Positions 1 to 8,712 of a DNA stretch of 64,000 nucleotides are shown here, piece by piece. A program made the translations under genes and the position numbers. Below the pieces are notes generated by a model. It ran no database searches. It saw only the letters and a list, made by a program, of their open reading frames with translations, and was not told the origin of the DNA. Position 1 is the stretch's first letter. Every line of letters starts with the position of its first letter. Source of the stretch: Flavobacterium terrae (GTDB lineage Bacteria > Bacteroidota > Bacteroidia > Flavobacteriales > Flavobacteriaceae); NCBI RefSeq assembly GCF_900142035.1, contig NZ_FQZI01000002.1, forward strand, positions 310,001-374,000, read 5' to 3'.

Positions 1-376
1 CTTCTTCTTCAGGGAAAAACTCCTTTAACTGTTTAACAAAATTATCATAGCCTTGAGCATGTGGATATTCGTTTGAATCGTCATCAAACGTTATGAAATC
101 ATAACCGTCTTCATCCATTTTTTTTAAACGAAGTTGATCCATAATACCTATATAGGAAAAATATCCGTGAAGATTTTGACCTTTTTCGAGTCCTCCTATA
201 TAGTGAATTCCAGTATCAAAAATAGTTTTATCACGTACAAAGGTTTGTAAATTTCCTCCGTACTGATTGTTTTTTTCAAGAACACAAACTTTTTTACCTT
301 CTTTCGCTAAAATAATAGCAGACACAAGACCTCCCAGACCACTACCTATAATAACTATGTCGTATTTGTTCTCCAA
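1..376 (-). CDS. FAD-dependent desaturase/oxidoreductase, CrtI-like (partial, C-terminus off the window)
   Basis: The first ~125 residues are visible; the rest lies left of base 1. Residues ~5-30 form a Rossmann dinucleotide fold with IGSGLGGL followed by an acidic strand end (VCVLEKN), and then the YGGN and DTGIHYIGG segments typical of phytoene-desaturase/retinol-saturase type flavoproteins. A TTG at 374-376 starts the frame 2 bases after the upstream stop; no ATG fits as well. It is the last visible gene of the flexirubin operon. By family it would oxidise or isomerise C-C bonds, so a role in tailoring the polyene or the resorcinol is an inference. Moderately sure of family, unsure of substrate. 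Confidence 0.75.
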   Translation of the reverse strand, partial: MENKYDIVIIGSGLGGLVSAIILAKEGKKVCVLEKNNQYGGNLQTFVRDKTIFDTGIHYIGGLEKGQNLHGYFSYIGIMDQLRLKKMDEDGYDFITFDDDSNEYPHAQGYDNFVKQLKEFFPEEE

Positions 377-378
377 AA

Positions 379-3300
379 TTACTTTACTAAAACTATAATG
401 TTATGGTTTTCAGTTTCAAGTTTGAAACCTAAATTTTCAAAATGATTTTTATATTCAGAATTTGAAACCAAAATGATTTTATTTACTGTTGAAGGTAAAG
501 CTAAATTTTCTAATTCGTTTGTTTCCACATCAGAAATAAGCAAGTCAGAATATTTTCCATCATTTAATTCAAATGAATCCAAATACTTTATTTCTCTCTT
601 TTTAACCAAATAATTAGTCGAAGCTATTTCTCGATTATCTAAATTAGAAATATAGCTTTGAATTTTACGTTTTGGCTCATTAATAGCAAGCATAAAATCA
701 ATTTGCCCATAATCATTTCCTAAATGCATTAACCTTGCACTATCCGTTATGACTTTGTTTAAATGATAATACACTGTTTTATTTTTCTCAAAATCAGTTT
801 TTACAGCTTTAACAATCTCGTCTTCTTTATATAAAAAACTTGAGAACAATTTATTTCTAAAGTAGTTTTCGCCTTCAAATTCTTCTCTTATCTTCGAAAA
901 TTGCTGACGGTAAAATTTATTTATTTTTTTAGATCTTTCTGTATAATCTGAACCAAAAGAAGCATCAGAAGCTTTTATTCTATCTTCTATAACAACAGTT
1001 ATACTTTCATTGTGAATCATAAAATCTCCTTTTGGAGCAGTCTCTGAATTTCCGTGAATGTAAATTGGTAAGATATCTAAATTGTATTCTTGCGCTAAGA
1101 AAAAGGCTCCTTTATGAAAACGCTTAACTACATTATCATCTGAACGAGTGCCTTCAGGGAAAATCATTAAAGAATAACCTTGTTCTATTTTTTCACGAAG
1201 ATGATCTACTCCTCCTTCAATTCCTTGTGAAACTGGATAATATCCCATAGCACGAACAGCTTTGCCAAAAATTGGTGAATTGTAAACCCAATCATTTACC
1301 AAATACACAATTTTATGAGTCACCATTCCTAAAGCCAAAGTATCTAACACCGAAGTATGATTCGCAATTATAATAGCTGGCTTCTCAAATTTCTCTCCAA
1401 CTTTATTTATTACTTGTTTTTTAACAAAAGGATTCGAATATAAAACCGAAGTCACAAATTTTGCCATTAACTTTCTAAAGAAAAGCATTTTCTTTTCAGC
1501 ATTAGCCGGTATAATTTTTAATAAAAAACGGCCAAAAGTTGATAACAAAATACCTCCCAAACTATAATACAATAATGAAACAACCGAATGTAAAAAAGTA
1601 AAAATAGTAACCGGTACATTTCCTTTTTTCACTCTATTAAAAAAGCAAAATCTAAATAAAATTGGATAAACTATAAATGTTATGATTAAAGCCGCAAACA
1701 CTCCAATTAAAGATACAGAAGAGATTGACTTTAATGCAGGATGCTTCGCAAAAACTAATGCACCAATTGCCAAAATAGTTGTAAGTGCCGCTAAAATGAT
1801 CGAAATACGATAGGTTTTCATTTCATTTTTTCCAGTAGTATATTCTTTTTGTAAAGCACTTGTCATGAAAATACTAAAATCGACTCCATGACCAAAAATT
1901 AATGTACAAACGATTAAACTAAAAATATTAAGTTGAATGTCGAAAACACTCATAATTCCTGCTGTCACAACTCCTGTAATAACAATTGGAATAGTACTTA
2001 CAATAACTAATTCTATACGTCTAAAAAATACAAATAAGATAACAACAACAGCTATAAAAGAAAAATTGATTAAGCTATTAAAATCGTCACGAAGTTTGCC
2101 CAAAAAGGTTTCGTTCATTTGTTGACGATCTATGGTTATCACCTCCTTGTGTGAATCCATTTTTTTTACAAAATTGTCTCTTTGCTCATTCGAAACTTTT
2201 GCTACTGACGAAATAGTATAAAAACCATTTTTTTCGGTAACAAATTCATTCAAAAACAAAGCTTTCATCGAAGCATATTCAGCAAAACCAATTGGTTCGA
2301 ATTTTTTGCTTAATAAATCGTAAAATTTTTGATGCGTCTCAGGCTTAAAGCCTAAAGAACTTCCTGAACTTATTAATTTACTCTTTACAAATTCTTTTTT
2401 CTGAGTAGTCCAAAAAGAATTCCATTGTTGTATTTTTTTAAGTTGTTCTTCTTTAGAGAAAACTACACCACCAATCGAGCTGAAGTTTAAAATTTGCTTC
2501 TTGTCTTTTTGGCTTGAAAGATTTTGAAAAAGTTTACTATTGTTTTGCAAAGCCTCTTCAAATGAATTTCCATATGAAGCCAAATAAATTGATTTTGAAG
2601 TTAAATTAGAAGAACCTTCAAGTTTTGATTCGGCTTTCTTTATCTCAGAAGGAATAAAATTTAAATCCGATAAATTGTTATTAAACTTAACATTTCCAAA
2701 AGTAAAAAAGCTTACTATCACTACGATTATGCTTGTAATGATTAAAAACTTATTCTTTTCGAATGAAAAACCAGCTACTTTATCTAACACTGTTTTTCGT
2801 TCAATTGTTTCATCGGTTTTTGGTTTATACAAATGTGGAATTATCAATAAAGAAAAAATTGCTGATACCATTACACTAATAGCCGCAAATACACCTAGAT
2901 CTTTTAGAGCTTCTGAGTTTACAAACAACAAACATAAAAATGCCAAAGCTGTTGTTGAACTACTCATAATTAAAGGCATGGTAATATCCTTGTATAATGT
3001 TTCTACATCACTATTATGACGATAATGCGTCATAATATGTAACGAATAATCTATAGTTACTCCCAATAAAACCGCACCAACACTCAACGAAATGGCTGAA
3101 ATTGTCCCTTTTAAAAAAACTAAACTCGTTATAGCAATTGCTACTCCAAATAAGGTAGGAATGAATATAATTATAGGAACATATAGTTTTCTATAAAAAA
3201 GAATTAAAATCAACAATAAAGCCCCCAAAGATGCAAAAATGGTTGTGATAATATCCGTTTTTATTTGCTTTGCATTAGCAACAGCAATTAATGAAGAGCC

Positions 3301-4053
3301 AAAATAATCAACTGAAACTTTTTGCTTAAACTGATTGTTTAACGCTTCTTGAATCGAATACAATTTATTGGCGAAAAATGTATTGTTTTCTGTTTCACTT
3401 CCTCCCAATTTAGGATTGATAAAAAGTAAGAGTTTAGACTCATCTTTTGTAATAACATAACCATTCTTAAGCTGAAATTCATCGCCAACACTTAATTGTT
3501 GTAATTTTTTAAGTGCTATGAATGAAATTCCTAATGGGTCATTTACTATAAAATCTTTAGCGACAATTCCTGTGGGTGAAATTAAAGTTCTGTAGTTTTT
3601 ATCAACTTGATTAGCAATACTATCATTGTTTATTTTTTGCTGAATTTGTTGGTAATCTTTATCCGTTAAAAATAAAGGAAGGTTATCATAAACAAACTGA
3701 AAAGTTTCTTGAATATTTTCTTCGTCTACTTTTCCTTGAATATCTTTTATGTAGTCATTACAGCTTTGAACAGAGTCTAAAAAAATATCGGCAACTTCAG
3801 ATAAATCATCAACAGACCCATTTTTATCTTTCTCGATTATAACCGTAATTTTATCAGAAAATTTTAATTGCTGAAGCACTTTTGCAGTAACATCTGCCTT
3901 TTCATTTTTAGGAATTATCCTTGTAATGTCTTCTTCAAACTTAATTCTCGAAGCTAAAAAACCAAAAAACAACAAAACAGAAGCCGCAATTGAAACTGCC
4001 AACCATTTATTTTGCTCTACAAATTGATGAATTTTAATAAAAAAACGATGCAT
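379..4053 (-). CDS. MMPL/RND-type lipid exporter fused to a PlsC-type acyltransferase
   Basis: A 1224-residue fusion. Residues ~1-840 are an RND/MMPL transporter: a first membrane helix (~17-36), a large periplasmic loop, a block of helices (~270-410), a second loop and a second block (~665-830). Residues ~870-1070 are a glycerolphosphate acyltransferase domain with the HTSVLD (HX4D) motif near residue 899 and FPEGTRS near 966. The last ~150 residues match nothing I know. MMPL exporters and acyltransferases are usual parts of aryl polyene clusters, where they are thought to move and lipid-anchor the pigment to the outer membrane; having both in one chain suggests coupled acylation and export (inference). 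The gene directly abuts its operon neighbours. Confidence 0.85.
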   Translation of the reverse strand: MHRFFIKIHQFVEQNKWLAVSIAASVLLFFGFLASRIKFEEDITRIIPKNEKADVTAKVLQQLKFSDKITVIIEKDKNGSVDDLSEVADIFLDSVQSCNDYIKDIQGKVDEENIQETFQFVYDNLPLFLTDKDYQQIQQKINNDSIANQVDKNYRTLISPTGIVAKDFIVNDPLGISFIALKKLQQLSVGDEFQLKNGYVITKDESKLLLFINPKLGGSETENNTFFANKLYSIQEALNNQFKQKVSVDYFGSSLIAVANAKQIKTDIITTIFASLGALLLILILFYRKLYVPIIIFIPTLFGVAIAITSLVFLKGTISAISLSVGAVLLGVTIDYSLHIMTHYRHNSDVETLYKDITMPLIMSSSTTALAFLCLLFVNSEALKDLGVFAAISVMVSAIFSLLIIPHLYKPKTDETIERKTVLDKVAGFSFEKNKFLIITSIIVVIVSFFTFGNVKFNNNLSDLNFIPSEIKKAESKLEGSSNLTSKSIYLASYGNSFEEALQNNSKLFQNLSSQKDKKQILNFSSIGGVVFSKEEQLKKIQQWNSFWTTQKKEFVKSKLISSGSSLGFKPETHQKFYDLLSKKFEPIGFAEYASMKALFLNEFVTEKNGFYTISSVAKVSNEQRDNFVKKMDSHKEVITIDRQQMNETFLGKLRDDFNSLINFSFIAVVVILFVFFRRIELVIVSTIPIVITGVVTAGIMSVFDIQLNIFSLIVCTLIFGHGVDFSIFMTSALQKEYTTGKNEMKTYRISIILAALTTILAIGALVFAKHPALKSISSVSLIGVFAALIITFIVYPILFRFCFFNRVKKGNVPVTIFTFLHSVVSLLYYSLGGILLSTFGRFLLKIIPANAEKKMLFFRKLMAKFVTSVLYSNPFVKKQVINKVGEKFEKPAIIIANHTSVLDTLALGMVTHKIVYLVNDWVYNSPIFGKAVRAMGYYPVSQGIEGGVDHLREKIEQGYSLMIFPEGTRSDDNVVKRFHKGAFFLAQEYNLDILPIYIHGNSETAPKGDFMIHNESITVVIEDRIKASDASFGSDYTERSKKINKFYRQQFSKIREEFEGENYFRNKLFSSFLYKEDEIVKAVKTDFEKNKTVYYHLNKVITDSARLMHLGNDYGQIDFMLAINEPKRKIQSYISNLDNREIASTNYLVKKREIKYLDSFELNDGKYSDLLISDVETNELENLALPSTVNKIILVSNSEYKNHFENLGFKLETENHNIIVLVK

Positions 4054-5232
4054 TTACTCTCTTGATTTTTTGGAAAGCGAAAGTACTAAATAACTTCCAA
4101 CTCCAAAAATAAATGCCATAACAGTTGCTAAAATAAAACTACCTATTAGGTATTGAAAAATATTTGTTTTAATATGACTAAAAGTGATAGGGTCACCAAA
4201 ACTAAATTTTGCTTTATCTTCTACAAACAATCCTCCCACTTTTAACGATCCATAAATAACAAAAGGAATCATAGGTGGAATACTTATATTTGAAAAAGTA
4301 AAAGCCAGTGCTTTGTTCCAACGAAGAAGAACTGCTATTGAAATTACAATTGCAGTTTGAAAACCCCAAAAAGGAGCAATACCACAAAAAACGCCTAGAG
4401 CAATGGAAAGTGCTTTTTTTAAATTAGAATCTGAACTGGACAGCACATCATCTTTTAGAAACTCTTTAAAACTTTTTTTTTTAAAACTTCGAAAAAAATC
4501 TCTTGGCTTAATGTAAAGAAACAATAAAAGAACTAAAACAGTATTTAATATACTAATTCGAGTAAAATCACGAAATGGTCTAAAATGCGAAACCCTTTCT
4601 GAAGGATCATACAATACCTTGATAGGAACGTTTTTTACATCAACACCATTCCAAGCAGTACGAACAATCACTTCTATTTCGAATTCAAATTTTTTAGTAA
4701 AAAACTTTTTCGGAATAGCATTCAAAGGATAAAGTCTGTATCCTGACTGAGTATCATTTAATTTGATACCTGTTTCAAACCAAAACCAGAAATTTGAAAA
4801 TTTATTTCCGAAACTACTTTTTTTAGGAACACTTTCATGAGCCATATTTCGGCTTCCAATTAGCAAAATATCTTTTCCTTCTTGCTCAAGAGCATCAAGA
4901 AAAACAGTGATATCATCTGGAAAATGCTGACCGTCAGAATCGATTGTAATGGCATGATCAAAACCTAGTTCTTTTGCTTTACGAAATCCTTCTTTCAAAG
5001 CATTTCCTTTACCTTGGTTTTTAACAACACTTATTAAGGTTATTACTTTGTAAGTTTCAAGAATTTGAGGTGTTGTATCTGTAGAACCATCGTTTACCAC
5101 AATAACATTACTAGTTAGTTCTAAAACTCCATCTAAAACTCGTTGCAATGTTTTGTGATTATTGTAAGTAGGTATAATAACACAAACATTCAATTTTGTC
5201 ATTCTTTCTGAAACAGTTACTACAGAATTCAT
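4054..5232 (-). CDS. Family 2 glycosyltransferase fused to DUF2062
   Basis: Residues ~15-235 are a GT-A family 2 glycosyltransferase: CVIIPTYNN at the start, VVNDGSTD, and TIDSDGQH as the DxD-like metal site. Residues ~255-385 are a DUF2062 membrane domain with several hydrophobic helices (IALGVFCGIAPFWGF). GT2-DUF2062 chains occur in bacterial aryl polyene/flexirubin loci. The sugar donor and acceptor cannot be read from sequence; a lipid or pigment carrier is inferred from context. The start is ATG at 5232; a second ATG at codon 11 (5202) would also keep the whole catalytic domain. The stop codon abuts the MMPL gene. Confidence 0.85.
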   Translation of the reverse strand: MNSVVTVSERMTKLNVCVIIPTYNNHKTLQRVLDGVLELTSNVIVVNDGSTDTTPQILETYKVITLISVVKNQGKGNALKEGFRKAKELGFDHAITIDSDGQHFPDDITVFLDALEQEGKDILLIGSRNMAHESVPKKSSFGNKFSNFWFWFETGIKLNDTQSGYRLYPLNAIPKKFFTKKFEFEIEVIVRTAWNGVDVKNVPIKVLYDPSERVSHFRPFRDFTRISILNTVLVLLLFLYIKPRDFFRSFKKKSFKEFLKDDVLSSSDSNLKKALSIALGVFCGIAPFWGFQTAIVISIAVLLRWNKALAFTFSNISIPPMIPFVIYGSLKVGGLFVEDKAKFSFGDPITFSHIKTNIFQYLIGSFILATVMAFIFGVGSYLVLSLSKKSRE

Positions 5233-5235
5233 GTG

Positions 5236-5715
5236 TTATTTTATTTTTTGCTTTTCGGCTTCGGTAAAAATTTTAGACTGATTGACATAGATTTTGATAT
5301 ATTCCTTTAAATCTTTTGATTGTTTTTCAAATGAATTTAGAATCATCTTTTTATCTTCCTCAATATTAGCTTTATATTTTAAAAACTTAGGTGTATTCTC
5401 CTGAACACTTAATCTTATTAATCGGATTTCAGCGTTGCTAGGTTCTTGCTTTACACTGTTCTCAATGGTAGTCACTCCTTCAATAAATAGCTCTTTTTTT
5501 TCTTTTTTATCAGAAGTGTATTTAGATTTTAAAGCCAATGCAGCACCTTTGTAGGCAAGCAATGTTTTATTTTCTTTGTTATACTTAACTAGTAAATTGT
5601 AGAACTTATCAGCATTTTGCTTACTCTTTGAAGCGGCATAATATTGTTCTCTTACATCCGTTGGGTTTTGGATGAAAGAAAAGACAGTAAACAATATTAA
5701 TACTAAAGATTTCAA
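5236..5715 (-). CDS. Small secreted protein of unknown function in the flexirubin operon
   Basis: 159 residues with a hydrophobic N-terminal segment (LVLILFTVFSFIQ) that looks like a signal peptide, then charged helical sequence with TPR-like spacing (LAYKGAALALKSKY, AEIRLIRLSVQE). The frame begins with TTG at 5713-5715, one base from the upstream stop; no ATG start is available. It sits between the FabZ-like and the glycosyltransferase genes with gaps of 1 and 3 bases, so it is surely cotranscribed. Possibly a periplasmic helper protein; I do not recognise a function. Confidence 0.65.
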   Translation of the reverse strand: MKSLVLILFTVFSFIQNPTDVREQYYAASKSKQNADKFYNLLVKYNKENKTLLAYKGAALALKSKYTSDKKEKKELFIEGVTTIENSVKQEPSNAEIRLIRLSVQENTPKFLKYKANIEEDKKMILNSFEKQSKDLKEYIKIYVNQSKIFTEAEKQKIK

Positions 5716-5716
5716 C

Positions 5717-6088
5717 TTATGCCTTTATATAAGTATTTGTTAATTTTAACGCTACAGTATCTTCAAACTTTGTGGTGTTTTTTACTTTAATTTCAGAAGT
5801 TAAATCACCCGAAATTTCAAGTTCTAAATCCAATTTTGGATTATTATCTGGGTTGATAAGTGCCATGAACTTTACATTCGATGAACTTTTCATAAATAAA
5901 GAACTTCCTAGGATTTCCTGAGAAAGTTCTTTTATAATTTGCATCATACAAACACCTGGTGTTACAGGATTTCCTGGAAAATGTCCTTTAAAAATGTCGT
6001 GTTCTCTATTAAGCAAAACAACTGCATTGTACTTGCCTTCAGCAACATTTTCTAATTTCTCGACAGTATAAAAATCTTTTAGTAACAT
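5717..6088 (-). CDS. Hotdog-fold FabZ/ApeI-like dehydratase, catalytic Glu replaced by Gln
   Basis: 123 residues with a single hotdog fold. GHFPGNPVTPGV is the FabZ active-site strand and central helix, with the catalytic His present. In FabZ the acidic partner lies 14 residues after that His; here the position reads Gln (VCMMQIIKE). The family dehydrates 3-hydroxyacyl-ACP, which an aryl polyene synthase needs at every extension cycle. The substitution could mean altered chemistry, a binding-only role, or that the next acidic residue (Glu in IIKE) is used. It lies in the operon 20 bases downstream of the beta-barrel gene. Confidence 0.8.
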   Translation of the reverse strand: MLLKDFYTVEKLENVAEGKYNAVVLLNREHDIFKGHFPGNPVTPGVCMMQIIKELSQEILGSSLFMKSSSNVKFMALINPDNNPKLDLELEISGDLTSEIKVKNTTKFEDTVALKLTNTYIKA

Positions 6089-6108
6089 GTTTGTAATTTT
6101 ATTTTTTA

Positions 6109-6720
6109 TTAGAATGTGTATGTAATACCTGTTTGGAAAACAACATTTGTAGAGTCCCAGTCACCATTATCATTAACAGGAATAATTCCTTTTTTAATTC
6201 TTGCTTCAATTCCGAAATTTTCTGTAATATCAAATCCAGCTCCTAAAAAGAAAGCGAAATCAATAGCCGTTAAATCATTATTATAATAGTAGTAATTATC
6301 ATAATTATTATATGTATTCCCTAGCTTTTTACCAGCATCCTTAACTTTAATATCAAGAGTAGGTCCAAGATGAATGTTAAACTTATCAAATTTGAATTTA
6401 TTAGCTACACCAAGTGATATATAAGAAACTTTAATTTCTGAATTGTAGCGTCTATTATCTGTGTCAATAAATTCATATTTAGCTCCTTGTCTAGAATAAT
6501 TTATCTCAGGTTGAAGTGTATACACTTTTGATAAATTTAATGCTCCAAACGCTCCAACATAAAAATCAGTTCTAGTACTGTATTTTTCATTTGGATTATC
6601 AGTTTGTGTTAAATGAGCAAAGTTAGCTCCTCCTCTAATTCCTGGTCTAAATTTAGACTGTGCATTAACTTGAGTAATTCCTAAAAAGCATAAAAATGCT
6701 ACAATTATTGTTTTTCTCAT
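6109..6720 (-). CDS. Outer membrane beta-barrel protein (PorT-like family)
   Basis: 203 residues. The N-terminus MRKTIIVAFLCFLGITQVNAQ is a signal peptide with a VNAQ cleavage site. The rest alternates polar and aromatic/hydrophobic residues in strands (RPGIRGGANFAHL, YTLQPEINYSRQG, FFLGAGFDITENFGIEARI) and ends in an aromatic residue (TGITYTF), as expected for an eight-stranded barrel. This family is very common in Bacteroidota. Position inside the flexirubin operon suggests it may be a membrane platform or receptor for the pigment, but this is inference; it could be an unrelated passenger. Confidence 0.75.
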   Translation of the reverse strand: MRKTIIVAFLCFLGITQVNAQSKFRPGIRGGANFAHLTQTDNPNEKYSTRTDFYVGAFGALNLSKVYTLQPEINYSRQGAKYEFIDTDNRRYNSEIKVSYISLGVANKFKFDKFNIHLGPTLDIKVKDAGKKLGNTYNNYDNYYYYNNDLTAIDFAFFLGAGFDITENFGIEARIKKGIIPVNDNGDWDSTNVVFQTGITYTF

Positions 6721-6733
6721 TTGAAATTCTAGG

Positions 6734-7354
6734 TTAATTAGTAATTTGATTTAATTCAATTTTTAATTTAATATTCTTGTGATTAATTTTAATAATCTCG
6801 GCAAAAGTAGTGTTTTTTGATTCAAATTCGAAAACTACCTTTTCTTTATGTTTTGTTGCACTTACTAATTTCGTTAATGAATTAGAATTCTTATTAACAA
6901 AGAAATAAATAAATTTATGATTACTATTTGACTTGAAAATATTGAATGAAGAATTTTCAAAAGACTGATTAACTTGATGGTTTACTTTAAGCAATAATCT
7001 AAAATCTTCTTCTAATGTATTTAAAATCATTTTCCTATCTAGCTCTTCCAAAACATAGTTGACTTTGAAGTCATTATCAGACAATTCGAAATCCATTAAT
7101 TTATTGCCAAATTCAGTTGTAAAAACAACCCTATGAATTGAATCAGATATTTTTTTTGCCACAAAAATTCCTCCAAGTTTATTTCCATAGACTTCAATTT
7201 GTGCCTTGTAAACATAATCTATTTCAGGATTATCAAAATAAGGATTCTTAAACTCTTGAATAGAATTTTCTTTTACCGTAGCGTCATCTATTTGATATGA
7301 TTTACACGATATTAATTGTAATAGAAAGAAACTAATTAGTAAAAGCCGAATCAT
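6734..7354 (-). CDS. Putative lipoprotein of unknown function, beside the LolA-like gene
   Basis: 206 residues. The N-terminus MIRLLLISFFLLQLISCKS has a lipobox (LISC), so it should be a lipoprotein. The body is rich in beta strands with many Asn/Lys/Phe residues, similar in style to the lipid-binding LolA/LolB fold, and the next gene upstream is LolA-like with a 23-base overlap. A LolB-like partner receiving lipid or pigment at the outer membrane is a plausible inference from gene order; no motif proves it. Confidence 0.6.
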   Translation of the reverse strand: MIRLLLISFFLLQLISCKSYQIDDATVKENSIQEFKNPYFDNPEIDYVYKAQIEVYGNKLGGIFVAKKISDSIHRVVFTTEFGNKLMDFELSDNDFKVNYVLEELDRKMILNTLEEDFRLLLKVNHQVNQSFENSSFNIFKSNSNHKFIYFFVNKNSNSLTKLVSATKHKEKVVFEFESKNTTFAEIIKINHKNIKLKIELNQITN

Positions 7355-7958
7355 CTATTTTTGCATTAACTTGTTTGTTCTTAAATACAATTTTTGTGTA
7401 ATCTCCAGAAGGTTCTATAAGCTTGACTTGTGACACTGTTGATTCATTTTCAGGAAAAAATAAATTTACTTCTTTGATATACTTTTTAATTGTAGCTGTT
7501 TTTGGAAACAATTTGGCAATATTGTAATCTTTGGTTTTAAAGTAAGTAATCGTAAATTCATTATCATCAAACATATTCCCACTTACACTTCCAACAATAA
7601 GTTTGTTTATTTTTTCAAACATTTTACTCTTTGCATCAACTGTACTTTTATTCCCTTGATCGTTTATGTAGATTTTATTGTTTTTAAAAACAATACTATA
7701 CTGATAAGGTTTGGTATACTGCCAATTAAGTAAATTAGGTGCTTTAAAAACCATTTTTCCTGAAGTTTCTATATCCTTAGATAAAAAATCCATATGCTTA
7801 TATTGCACAAAATCTGTCTTTAAGCTTTTTATATTTTTTGTTTCCTTAGTTACTTCATTCTTAAAATTCAGAATTTCAGAATTTGACATTTTTTGCTCTT
7901 GTGCAAATCCAATTGAAACTGTAAAAGAAAATAATATGGTAAAAAATTTAATTTTCAT
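7332..7958 (-). CDS. LolA-like outer membrane lipoprotein carrier protein
   Basis: 208 residues with a signal peptide (MKIKFFTILFSFTVSIGFAQ). The sequence follows the LolA pattern: KSLKTDFVQYKHMDFLS near residue 45, then SGKMVFKAPNLLNWQYTKPY, then IYINDQGNKST. LolA carries lipids or lipoproteins across the periplasm in a half-open barrel. Dedicated LolA homologues are regular members of aryl polyene clusters, together with MMPL transporters, so this copy is probably specialised for pigment transport and not the housekeeping carrier (inference). It overlaps both neighbours by a few bases. Confidence 0.85.
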   Translation of the reverse strand: MKIKFFTILFSFTVSIGFAQEQKMSNSEILNFKNEVTKETKNIKSLKTDFVQYKHMDFLSKDIETSGKMVFKAPNLLNWQYTKPYQYSIVFKNNKIYINDQGNKSTVDAKSKMFEKINKLIVGSVSGNMFDDNEFTITYFKTKDYNIAKLFPKTATIKKYIKEVNLFFPENESTVSQVKLIEPSGDYTKIVFKNKQVNAKIDDSAFTN

Positions 7959-8712
7959 ATGCTGAAATATTCAGTAATTTATCAACGGTTATCATTTCAT
8001 ACTTCTCAGATTGCAAAAATAGCAATAACTGTTCCAATACATTCACCGTTTTTAAAGAAGTGTCATGTAAAAGAACAATTCCTCCTGGTTTAACCTTCTT
8101 TTTTATACGTTGAAAAATCTTAGTTTCATCATCAATAACTGTATCTAATGACCTTATATTCCAACCAATTACAGAATGTCCAGTTTGAGCAATAGCTTTA
8201 GCTACATTCGGATTTGTTACCCCAAAAGGAGGTCTAAAAAAAAGAGGTTTTTTTATTGTTTTATTTTGCAATAAGGTATCAGTCTGTTCAATTTCTTCTT
8301 TAACTTGTGATGTTGAAAAAAACCCAAAAGATTTTGAATGAGAAAGAGTGTGATTTCCTACTGTGTGTCCTTCTTTAATAACTCGTTGTAAAATTTCGGG
8401 ATGCTTTTCAATTTGATTTCCAATACAAAAAAAGGTCGCTTTAGCATTATACTTTAGCAAAAGATCTAAGACTTTTTCGGTCATTTCATGTGGTCCATCA
8501 TCAAAAGTAAGTGCAATTCTCCTAGACTTTTCATTTGGGTTGCTTGAGTAAGCTTTTATAAAATAATTTAATCGTATATCAAAAGATCCCCAACTTGTTA
8601 ACCCAATAAAGACTAAAAAAATTAAAAGATACAACCACCATTCTACATTAAGTACTATAAAAACTAGTAATAGAAGTACAAATAATGCGGCAGTAAATTT
8701 ATGCTTTAGCAT
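7948..8712 (-). CDS. Polysaccharide deacetylase family protein (NodB homology domain)
   Basis: 254 residues: two N-terminal membrane helices (FVLLLLVFIVLNVEWWLYLLIFLVFIG), then a NodB deacetylase domain. Visible motifs are TFDDGPHE (catalytic Asp and metal Asp), HTLSHS (metal His pair), RPPFG and VLLHD. The family removes N- or O-acetyl groups from carbohydrates. In a flexirubin operon it could act on the sugar added by the GT2 enzyme or on cell envelope glycan; substrate unknown. It starts with ATG 8710-8712, overlapping the ketosynthase-like gene by 14 bases. Confidence 0.85.
   Translation of the reverse strand: MLKHKFTAALFVLLLLVFIVLNVEWWLYLLIFLVFIGLTSWGSFDIRLNYFIKAYSSNPNEKSRRIALTFDDGPHEMTEKVLDLLLKYNAKATFFCIGNQIEKHPEILQRVIKEGHTVGNHTLSHSKSFGFFSTSQVKEEIEQTDTLLQNKTIKKPLFFRPPFGVTNPNVAKAIAQTGHSVIGWNIRSLDTVIDDETKIFQRIKKKVKPGGIVLLHDTSLKTVNVLEQLLLFLQSEKYEMITVDKLLNISAYEN

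Noticed and set aside
2675-3019. 114-codon plus-strand frame inside the MMPL gene
   Set aside because: Shadow of the conserved transporter coding sequence on the opposite strand.
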